A stretch of DNA of 64,000 nt from Impatiens glandulifera (lineage: Eukaryota; Streptophyta; Magnoliopsida; Ericales; Balsaminaceae). Position numbers and translations under genes: made by a program. The number at the start of each line of letters is the position of its first letter. The first letter of the stretch is position 1. This document shows, in pieces, positions 25,339 through 34,611 of this stretch. The stretch lies in the NCBI RefSeq assembly GCF_907164915.1, contig NC_061868.1:31090439-31154438 (forward strand). The letters are read 5' to 3'. The notes below the pieces were generated by a model. The model saw only the letters and a list, made by a program, of their open reading frames with translations, was not told where the DNA came from and made no database searches.

Positions 25339-25562
25339 CCAATTTATTTACTTATTTATTTTAACATATAAAATAAAATAACATATTTAATAATAAATTA
25401 AATCATTTAAAATTCAACCTATTAATAAAAATATTATTTATTTTACTTGCAAGATATGATATTATTCCTCCAAAAACTAATTTTATATTCAAACAAAATC
25501 TTTTGGTAGGCTCAAGATTTATTTAAAAATATAAATTTGGGGAACAAAAATGAGTGTTTACA
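24323..25562 (-). repeat. 5' LTR of the nested element
   Basis: Direct repeat partner of 19404-20904. It carries a (TA)n run at about 25299-25335, longer than the matching run in the partner. The AGTGGCGACTC motif of the other LTR is mutated here (GAGTTACCACATAA on the plus strand near 24467). Confidence 0.85.
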
Positions 25563-25567
25563 AACTT

Positions 25568-26765
25568 ATTAACAAATAAGATTTAGTCACAGAGTCGTGT
25601 ATGAACGGCGTATCAACCTATTAACAAATAAGATTTAGTCACGGAGTCGTGTACGAACGACGTATCGATCTATTAACAGATAGAATTTAGTCACAGAGTC
25701 TTGTACGAACGATGTCTCGACCTATTAACAAATATGATTTAGTCACAGAGTCGTGTACGAATGACGTCTCGATTAACAATTCTGATTTAGTTATAGAGTC
25801 ATGTACGAACGACGTCTTGACCTATAAATAGGATTTAGTCACGGATTCGTGTACGAACAACGTCTCGACCTATCTACAAATAATATTTAGTCACGGAGTC
25901 GTATACGATCGACAAATCGACCTATCTACAAATATGATTTAGTCATAGAGTCGTGTACAAATGATATCTCGACCCATCTAAAAATAAGATTTTGTCACGG
26001 AGTCGTGTACAAACGACGTCTCGACCTATTAACAAATATGATTTAGTCACAGAGTTGTGTACGAATGACGTCTCGACCTATCTACAAATAGGATTTCGTC
26101 ACGGAGTCGTGTACGAACAACGTCTCGACCTATCTACAAATAGGATTTAGTCATGGATTCATATATGAACGACATCTCGACCTATCTACAAATAGGATTT
26201 AGTCACAGAGTCGTGTACAAATGACATCTCGAACCATCTTTAAATAGGATTTAGTCACGGAGTCGTGTAAAAACGATGTCTCAACTTTTGAAAAAATAGG
26301 ATTTACTCGCGGAGTCGTGTACGAACAACGTCTCAACCTATCTACAAATATGATTTAGTCATGGAGTCGTGTACAAATGACGTCTCAACCTATTAACAAA
26401 TAAGATTTAGTCACAAAGTCATATACGAATGACTTTTGAAAAAATAGGATTTACTCATAGAGTCGTGTACGAACAATGTCTCGACCTATCTACAAATAAG
26501 ATTTATTCACGGAGTCGTGTATGAACAACGTCTCGACCTATTAACAAATAGGATTTAGTCATGGAGTCGTGTACGAACGACGTCTCGACCTACTACAAAT
26601 AGGATTTAGTCACGAAGTCGTGTACGAACAACGTCTTGACCTATCTACTAATATGATTTAGTCATAGAGTCATATATGAATGACATCTCTACCTATCTAC
26701 AAATAAGATTTAGTCACAGAGTCGTGTACGAACGACGTCTCGACCTATTTACAAATAGGATTTTG
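25568..26765. repeat. 52-bp hairpin minisatellite, block 1
   Basis: About 22 tandem copies of a 52-bp unit are present: GTCTCGACCTATCTACAAAT, AGGATTTAGTCACGGAGTCG and TGTACGAACGAC, joined. Each unit holds two inverted repeats: CCTAT-CTACAA-ATAGG and GTCGT-GTACGA-ACGAC. Copies differ by substitutions, many of them C-to-T or G-to-A. Within the Tat lineage, tandem repeats between integrase and the 3' LTR are common; that is the position here. Confidence 0.9.
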
Positions 26766-27140
26766 GATACCTAACTACAATTAGGGTTTTTAGCAGAATC
26801 GTATACAAATGATCTATCGCATCTATCGATAAGGGTTTAGATACCTAACTACAATTAGGGTTTAAACATGATCATGTACGAACGATCTCACGCACCTATC
26901 AATAGATAGAATTTGGGTACCTAACTACAATTAGGATTTAAAACGGGATCGTGTACAAACAATCTCACATACCTATCAACAGATAGGGTTTGGGTACCTG
27001 ACTATAATTAGGATTTAAAATAGGATTGTGTACGAACGATCTCACGTACCTACCAATAGATAGTGTTCGGGTACCTTACTACAATTAGGATTTAAAATGG
27101 GATCGTGTACGAACGATCTCACGTACCTATCAATATATAA
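26763..27140. repeat. 77-bp hairpin minisatellite, block 1
   Basis: About five units of about 77 bp contain CCTAAC-TACA-ATTAGG, GATCGT-GTACGA-ACGATC and CCTATCAATAGATAGG. Architecture is the same as the 52-bp type, with different stem sequences and an added third inverted repeat. It is followed by a 245-bp non-repetitive spacer to 27384. Confidence 0.85.
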
Positions 27141-27384
27141 GGTTTTGGAGACTCAATTTTGCTTATTTTTCTTTTGCAGTATCAGTCATGGCTCTATGTC
27201 TTTTAAGGGAATATTTCAACAGAATCTTTGTTTCTCTTTCCTTTTCCCAAATGACAGATGACTCATATTTTTGGATAAAGAGGCATTTTTTGTTCCCATA
27301 GTTCCTATCCTTATTTATCTCTTTTCTTTTTTGATATTGAAATGAATCTTGATCCTTTGGAATGAATCATGACGTTTTCGAATT

Positions 27385-27910
27385 CAAATAGGATTTAGTC
27401 ATGGAGTCGTGTACAAACGATGTCTCGACCTATTAACAAATAGGATTTAGTCACAGAGTCTTGTACGAATGACGTCTTGACCTATCTACAAATAGGATTT
27501 AGTCACATTGTTGTGTACAAATGACGTCTCGACCTATTAATAAATAAGATTTAGTCACAGAGTCATGTACAATGACGCCTCGACCTATTAAGAAATAGGA
27601 TTTAGTCATAGAGTCGTGTATAAACGACGTCTCGACCTATCTACAAATAGGATTTAGTCACGGAGTCGTGTATGAACAACGTCTCGGCCTATTAAAAAAT
27701 AAGATTTAGTCATGGAGTCGTGTACAAACGACGTCTTGACCTATCTAAAAATAGGATTTAGTCACAGAGTCGTGTACGAACAATGTCTCGACCTATCTAC
27801 AAATATGATTTAGTCATATAGTCGTAGACAAATAACATCTCGACCTATCTACAAATAATATTTAGTCACGGAGTCGTGTATGAACGACGTCTCGACCTAT
27901 TTACAAATAG
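27385..27910. repeat. 52-bp hairpin minisatellite, block 2
   Basis: About ten more copies of the 52-bp unit are present, resuming after the spacer. With the following 77-bp block and spacer this repeats the order seen from about 26240 to 27384, a segmental duplication of about 1.15 kb. Confidence 0.85.
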
Positions 27911-28590
27911 GATTTTGGATACCTAACTACAATTAGGGTTTTTAGCGAAATTGTATACAAATAATCTATCGCACCTATCAACAAATAAGGTTTAGATACC
28001 TAACTACAATTAAGGTTTAAACATGATCGTGTACAAACGATCTCACGCACCTATCAATAGATAGAACTTAGGTACCTAACTACAATTAGGATTTAAAACG
28101 AGATCGTGTACAAAAAATCTCGCATACCTATCAACAGATAGGGTTTGGGTACATAACTACAATTAGGATTTAAAATGGGATTATGTACGAACGATCTCAC
28201 GTAACTACCAATAGATAGTGTTCGGGTACCTTACTAAAATTAGGATTTAAAACGGGATGGTGTACGAACGATCTCACATACCTATCAATATATAAGGTTA
28301 TGGAGACTCGATTTTTCTTATTTTTCTTTTATAGTATAAGTCATTGCTCTATACTTTTAAGGGGATATTTCAACAAAAAATCTTTGTTTCTCTTTTCTTT
28401 TCCAAAATGTCCTTCGCAACTAATTTTAAAATTAGTCGGCGTTTTTAAAGTCTTATTTATGGACAGATGACTCATGTTTTGGATTAATAGGCATTTTTTT
28501 CTCCTAGTTTCTATCCTTGTTTATCTCTTTTCTTTTTCGAGATTGAAATGAATCTTGTTCCTTTGGAATGAATCATGACGTTTTCGATTT
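27905..28590. repeat. 77-bp hairpin minisatellite, block 2, and duplicated spacer
   Basis: The 77-bp type units (27905-28300) are followed by a spacer starting 'GGAGACTCGATTTTTCTTATT', similar to 27150 ('GGAGACTCAATTTTGCTTATT'). The spacer includes 'GACAGATGACTCAT' and 'GAATGAATCATGACGTTTTCGA' in both copies. The right copy has an extra segment (about 28405-28460). Confidence 0.8.
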
Positions 28591-29397
28591 CAAAATGTAT
28601 TTAGGGCTAGGCTTTGAATATCTTTTCTGTCATTTGTGATGATTTATTTTCATCAAGGAATAAGATTTATTTTCCCCAACTTTTGAGATATCAACTATAA
28701 ATTTGATCTCGTGTACAAACGATTATCCATAATCATAACCCTAAAAGAAGAGTCAAAACGTTGACATTTTTGATAAAAGAGTGCAACTTATTATTGGTTG
28801 ATTGACCTTAAACTACATTTCTCGAAAGTTCAACTCATCGCAAAAACATTTGGAAGAGGTTTTATCAATTTTATGCTTTGGGTTTTTGTTAGCCATTTTT
28901 CTCTCTCTTTTATCTTTTGTTGGCTCGCGGATGTATTTGGTAGAATTGGTAAATCCTTGCCCTTACCGTAGCAATCAAGACTAGAGTCTAAGTAGGCAAT
29001 GAATGGTTACTTCAGTACCTCAACACTTGAGTCGTTTTCTGTTTTGAGTCGTTTTCTATTTTTTCTCCGGAGTATATTTGGTAGAATTGATACATTATGC
29101 TCTTGCCGTAGCAATCATGACTAGAGTCTAAGTGAGAACGAACGGTAATTTCAATACCACAACCAACACAGGAATATTTTTTCAATTTTTTTTATAGATT
29201 TTCAGGGTTTATTACGGTTCTCTTTTTGTCATTTTTGTTTTTTTGGTTATTTTTCTTCCCAAAGAATGAGTTTCAAACCTCTCATTCTTTAACAAAAGTA
29301 ATGATGAGGTGTCCTTTCTTAATTTGGGGATCTAGGCCTTGCTTATGGGGTTTATTCAGGCTCTTTTTTTTCATTCAAAAACCTTTGAGGGGGGCTA
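28591..29397. other. Tat 3' untranslated region, unique part
   Basis: No coding region is found. It contains the two-copy block at about 28926 and 29068 shared with the nested element and T-rich stretches. The right end, CTCTTAGG (29398-29405), is the target duplication of the hAT element. Confidence 0.55.
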
Positions 29398-29405
29398 CTC
29401 TTAGG

Positions 29406-30155
29406 TAGGGCTACAAATGAGTCAAGCTACTCGTGAGCCACTCGAGAGCCGCTCGGTCAAAGCTCGGCTTGAGCTTGAATTTAACCGAGCTCGAGCTAAG
29501 CTCGAGCCGACTCGTTTAAAATTCGAATCGAGCTCGAGCCCATATAATGCTTGCTCGATGACTTGTCGAGCTTTTTCGAGCCTAAGTATATAATATATAA
29601 TTTTTTATTTAATATTAAAACTCAAATAATATATGTTTTCCATCTCTTTCTCTTCAAAGCCCATATGAAGGCCCACAATCCATAAGTAAAACCCTAATGT
29701 CTAACATATCTATTATCTACTACTCTTCATTTAACATAACCTAATCTTCATGTAATCGCTTCTTTCATTCTTCCTTCAACCTAACCTAATCTTTTTCATC
29801 TAATCAATCGCCTCTTCTTTCATTCTTAATCTTTTCTTCATCCATTCTTCACCATTTCTTTAGCTCTTAATCTCTTATTCTTTAGTCTTCACATATTTTT
29901 CACTCTTCATCTATTCATTTTTTCATTAAGAAGAGGCTTAAAGGTAATTAAATTTATTTTTTCATAACTATTGTTTTTTTTTTATTTAACTTTGATTTTT
30001 TTTTTTTACCTTAAGAGGCAACAAAGAAAAGAAAAACTATTTTATTGGTCTTAAGAGGCAACAAAGAAAAGAAAAAAACAAACTATTTTATTGGTCAACT
30101 TAGTGATAAGGTAAATCTTGTTCATTTTTTTTTTCATGTATTAAAAGAAATTTAT

Positions 30156-30207
<52 letters not shown>

Positions 30208-31828
30208 TTTTTTCATGTATTAGGATAAACTTAGACTTGTGAGAATATATAGAATAAGACGAAATAAAAAAAATAATAAATTATATATAATAAAAGTATA
30301 TTATATATAATATTGAAAGAGATAAAAAAAATGGTTAATTTATTATATATAATAAAAATAATATTAAGATATAATAATTAGTTTAGTATAAAAAGAAATA
30401 AAAATGGTTAATATTTTATTTATAATAAAAGTATATTATACTTTATATTTTATATTGAAAAGAGATAAAAAGAAAGGGTTAATATATTATATATAATAAA
30501 AATAAATATTATGGATATAATAATTATTATATTATAATATATAATTATTTATGGATAAAAATAGTTAATATATTATATATAAAAAAATGTTTATTATATA
30601 TAATATTGAAAGAGATAAAAAAAATGTTAATATATTTTATATAATAAAAGTATAATATATATAATATTTAAAGAGAAAAAAAAGTTAATATATTTATTAT
30701 ATATATATGGAGAGAGAATATATATATATATATATAATATTTAGAGAAAAAAAATAATTTATAAAATTAATAATATATATTATAATATATAAAAAAAAAT
30801 AATAAATTGTTGTTATAAGTTAGATTCTTCTTTTTATTATACTTGCACCCAAATAATTCAAATATATATAATAATATCTAATAAATTAAACATTATGAGT
30901 TAATAAATTGAACATTATTTGTTAATTAGCTTATATCTAAATCAATTAATTCTTTTTATATTAGATGTTTGATAATTTTATTTTAAGTATACTATAAGTA
31001 AAATTGACATATTTATTAATATTAGGTATGTCTATGGAAGAGTCGTCTCTTTTACTTACCATAAATAGTGTCGTAGCTGAATACTGTGCAAACTCTACTT
31101 TGTGGGGGTGATTGACTTCGACATATAAATGGAATGAAAAAGAAGATTAAAGTAAGTTTTCATTATTAAATTCTTATGTTACACACGGAATTTTATCACT
31201 TATTTAATTAATTTTTCACTTTTTTAGAAAGAGAAGACATATCAAGAAATTTTGTTGCTGGTATCTACCTCTTAAAGTAAGTTAAATTTTAATTATTTGT
31301 TTTAACATTATTTTTTATATTAATTATTTTTAAGATTAAACATTTCATATTATTGAATGCAGGTAGTTGTACGTGTGCTATGATTGAAGAACATGAATTA
31401 AAAAGATTAATATATTGAATGTTCAAACAACTTTTATAGTTTTGTACTTTAATTTTTGAATTTTATGTTTTAGAATTTTGATTAGTAATGGTGATTTAAT
31501 GTTTTGGATTATTATATTTTAGAATTTTCAATAGTTATGATTGTTTCATATTTTAATTTTGAAATATCATGTTTTAATTATTAATATGTATGAAAGTTTG
31601 ATATTTTAATTTTATAAATAAATTTGGTTGGAGTTCGAGCTTGAAAATTAAAATTTTGTTCAAGCTTTCGAGTCAAGCCGAGCTTGTAGGTAATATAGTC
31701 GAGTCGAACTCGAGCTCAAATTTATAAGCTCATTCGAGCTCGAGTTCGAGTTGAGCTAATAAATACTTAATCGAGTTGAGCTCGAGCTTCAGTAAGTTTG
31801 AGCTCGGCTCGGCTCATTTGCAGCCCTA
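29406..31828. mobile_element. hAT-type non-autonomous transposon, 2423 bp, perfect 8-bp TSD
   Basis: The ends TAGGGCTACAAATGAG and CTCATTTGCAGCCCTA are inverted repeats. The flanks CTCTTAGG at 29398-29405 and 31829-31836 are identical. Subterminal regions (29406-29590 and 31625-31828) are full of CTCGAGC / GAGCTCGAGC units in both orientations. The interior is extremely AT-rich, with a (TA)n run at 30161-30204 and repeated 'AATATATTATATATAATAAAA' phrases (30290-30790). No transposase is recognised. The exact duplication and well-kept ends make it younger than the Tat element it interrupts. Confidence 0.9.
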
Positions 31829-31836
31829 CTCTTAGG

Positions 31837-32299
31837 ATAATCATCTACAAACAAAAAAGAGTTTATGACCGATATTTCTTGAATCGGGGTTATTGTGAAA
31901 TCCTTGTTTTATTTATGAGAATATCACTCGAATGTAAGTTATGTTCTTAGCTTTGCCCCTACTTATTTCCTAAAATCCGACACATCGGCTCTAGGATTAG
32001 ATCAATGTTTTCTTCTTTTCTCAAAAGATTTTATTTTTCTCTTGAGGAAGAGACTAAAGAGTTTCATTTATGTGAGATCGGGCCCACAAACATGCAGGTT
32101 GTCTATGTATCTTCTTGGTTTGATTTTTCTGCATTGAGAAGAATCAGGTCTTCGTAGTTCGGACATGAATCATTTGTTCATGTTACAAGTTATACAAAAC
32201 TTGGGATTGGATTCTATTGAAATAAACTTTTTTCAAGGTCGAGCTTTAAACCGTTATGTGCATGCTTGATATTATACAAAATATGTTTTAAGCGCATTG
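31837..32299. other. Tat 3' region between integrase and hAT insertion
   Basis: Resumes the sequence interrupted at 29405. It contains the conserved block 'GGGCCCACAAACATG ... GGTTGTCTATGTATC' described for the nested element. No coding region. Confidence 0.5.
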
Positions 32300-33670
32300 A
32301 GATTACTTGGCGCAATGAACTATTAGCTATCTATGTTAGATAGGCAGACAGTTCATCTAGAGAGGATTTTCTTAAGTAGGAAGAGTCCATCTCATTTGGG
32401 TCAAAACTTTCCCCTAGGGTCTAGGAGTTCCCGAGTTTTTTTGAGAACTAGATCACCTTCTTTGAGGTTTCTAGGTTTTACCTTCTTATTGAAAGTGTCT
32501 GACCTGCATTTTTGGTAGGCTTGGGTTTTACACAAAGTGTTTAACCTTCTGTCCTCCATTAACGTTAGTTAGTCATATAGAGATTTGAGTTAGTCTTCTT
32601 CAATAACATGGCGCTAAGAGTATTCTTAGAGTAAACCAAAGAGTAAGGAGTTTCATCCGTCAAAGTTCAAGGAGTTGTAGGATATCCCGATAAGGCGTAT
32701 GAAATCTTCTCATGTTAGTCCTTATATGTGTTGGTCATCTTCTTTATGATCCTAATCATGTTTTTGTTTGTCGTTTCAACCGCACCATATTCAACGGTTT
32801 TCGATAGAAGAACTACTTTAGTTTGGGGACTATAGGGCAATGACTTGTGATGCTCGATCACTTTTCTTTGGAAGTGTCGACCATTGTTTAAAATCAGGGC
32901 GTGATGAACTCCATAACTAGCGATGATGCTAGTTCGGATGAACTTTGCCACTTGAGATGATTTTAAGACTTTGTAGGAAGCTATTTCAACCCATTTGGTG
33001 AAGTAGTCTATGGCGACGAGTATGAACTCGTGTCCATTTGACGCGTGGGAATAGATTTTCCCAATAACGTCAATGCCCCATGTAGAAAAGGGTCAAGAGG
33101 ATGTCATGTTGTAAAGGAGCGAGACCGGTGTATGCTTCAAGTTAGCATATATTTGCCATTGATGACAACTCCTTACATAACTCACATTCTTGTTCGAGGT
33201 TTTGTCAATAATATCTTAAACATAGTACTTTCTTGGATAAAGTCATTTCACTCATGTGTGGGTCACATGTCTCTGCATGTACTTCTTCAATGGTCCTCCT
33301 GGATTTAAGATTATTTATGCATATCATGTTTTGACCGTCGAAAGATCGACGATGAAGCCTATTGGCAATCCAAGCGTAATTGGTGGAATACTGGCGCAAA
33401 ACATGTAGTTCCTTAGATCGGAAGTGGGAAAAATATTCTCCACATTCAATGTACTTTTAGAGAGTATCGTACAAGGGTTTAACAATATTCTCACAAGAAA
33501 TGACTACTCCTGTTTCAAAAACAAGTTGTTGTTTCAATTGGATTTTTAACGATTTGACTTTGATTCCGTCAGGAGTTTGAGTCATGCCTACTACCAAAGT
33601 GGCAAGATATTGTTTACGGCGGACTTCAGACCCTAAATTTGTTAAAAAAATTATTTCTTGCAAAAACAAA
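32300..33670 (-). pseudogene. Ty3/gypsy (Tat-type) RNase H tail and integrase, broken
   Basis: The minus strand reads, in pieces: RNase H end 'KQYLATLVVGMTQTPDG' (near 33600), a linker, the integrase zinc-finger part 'EEVHAETCDPHMSEMTLSKK' (about 33290-33230), the core end 'MAKFIRTSIIASYGV ... LILNNGRHF' (32951-32870), 'EHHKSLPYSPQT' and 'YGAVETTNKNM' (about 32845-32750), and then a C-terminal part with 'TPYSLVYS' to about 32300. These match the order of gypsy integrases of the Tat lineage. The catalytic DNG is changed to NNG, and there are at least four stops or frame changes, so it is inactive. Pol sequence stops abruptly near 33670; the rest was lost by truncation. Confidence 0.75.
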
Positions 33671-33689
33671 AATAAACTAACATTAATAC

Positions 33690-34611
33690 CAAATATATTT
33701 CTTATCTAATCAATTTATTTAATTTGGTTTATTTATCTTTGGATTTTATTTTAAATGGTCCGAAATTTAATTAATTTGGGATTCGGTTGATCCAGTGTCG
33801 TTTTTAAATTAATTATTTATTAATCTCGTGGAATGACTCCGTATAGAAATTTCAGAAAATAATTTCGATCAAAAGTATATTAAAATTTAAATTGTGGGTA
33901 AAATGACTTTATGCTTATACCTAAGATATTTAATTTCTATATTATAATACATAGGATAAGGCAAATAAAAAAATTTAACCTAATTTGTTGGGTCTTATAA
34001 TCAATCACATGAAAAGCATATTAGTAATGCAAACTATTATAGATAATAAGGAAGTTGCTAGGATGCATAATGCCCAAATTCGTCAAGAAGAATAAGTCCC
34101 TTCCATTCTTAATAAATAAACTAATAATGTATATAATAATAACATAAGAAAACATAAAAAAACATAAAAAATTAAAAAATTATCAACGCTTAATTTAATA
34201 TTACCGTCGCAAAATATTTTACCAACTCCATTTTGCCGACCTTTGAATAAGCGTCAGTAAATATTACCGACCCATAAATGTGCCGGAATGACCATTTTAA
34301 GGTGCATTAAGATCATCCGAGGATGATCATGATCTGACTATTACAACTGATTATACATTTTTAATAAAGGAAAATGAAAATAGATAAATCAATTAATTTT
34401 ACATGATCTGATGACTATTTTACATGTTATTTTCTACATCATATTGAAAAATAAATTAATTTTAAACATGTTGCAAGAGGATATCCAAGAAAATACAAAA
34501 CAATATTTTACATTTATCAAAACTAAGAAAGTCAATTTAAACCAATTAGTGGAGTTGAAGGGGGAAAGAAAACAAAGAAGAAATAGAGAGTGACATGGTT
34601 CCATAAAATAT
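33690..34611. other. Intergenic, unassigned
   Basis: AT-rich with no recognised gene. 34196-34290 has phrases such as 'TTACCGTCGCAAAATATTTTACC' and 'GTCAGTAAATATTACCGACCC', which look like a fragment of a DNA transposon. The right edge should hold the 3' untranslated region of the C2 gene (transcribed leftward). Confidence 0.4.

Larger units (their letters stand above)
19404..25562 (-). mobile_element. Nested non-autonomous Tat-like LTR element (LARD type)
   Basis: Two direct LTRs bound it: 19404-20904 (1501 bp) and 24323-25562 (1240 bp). Both begin on the plus strand with TGTACGCGTTTAAAAA and end with ATGAGTGT(C/T)TACA. The polypurine tract at 20905-20917 and the leader at 24322-24300 show that the element runs on the minus strand, so the 5' LTR is the right-hand one. 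The 3.4-kb interior has no gag or pol. Flanks are GACCT (19399-19403) and AACTT (25563-25567), a 5-bp target duplication with two transitions, exactly interrupting a repeat unit that elsewhere reads CGACCTATTAACAAATA. Related repeats in its 3' region show kinship with the host element. Confidence 0.85.
14971..33670 (-). mobile_element. 5'-truncated Tat/Ogre-like Ty3/gypsy retrotransposon with nested insertions
   Basis: On the minus strand the order is RNase H tail and integrase (about 33670-32300), a long 3' untranslated region with tandem hairpin repeats, a polypurine tract (18110-18097) and the 3' LTR (18096-14971). The integrase sequence and the repeat-rich 3' region are typical of the Tat lineage. 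Gag, protease, reverse transcriptase and the 5' LTR are missing; sequence right of about 33690 shows no pol homology. Two elements inserted later: 19404-25562 and 29406-31828. Removing them leaves about 10 kb. Boundaries at the truncated end are approximate. Confidence 0.75.

Noticed and set aside
18490..28300. A CRISPR-like array
   Set aside because: Units are contiguous or irregular tandem repeats without unique spacers of constant length, in a plant retrotransposon with LTR and polypurine tract.
30045..30242. ORF with a run of Tyr-Ile repeats
   Set aside because: The run is a (TA)n microsatellite inside the hAT element.
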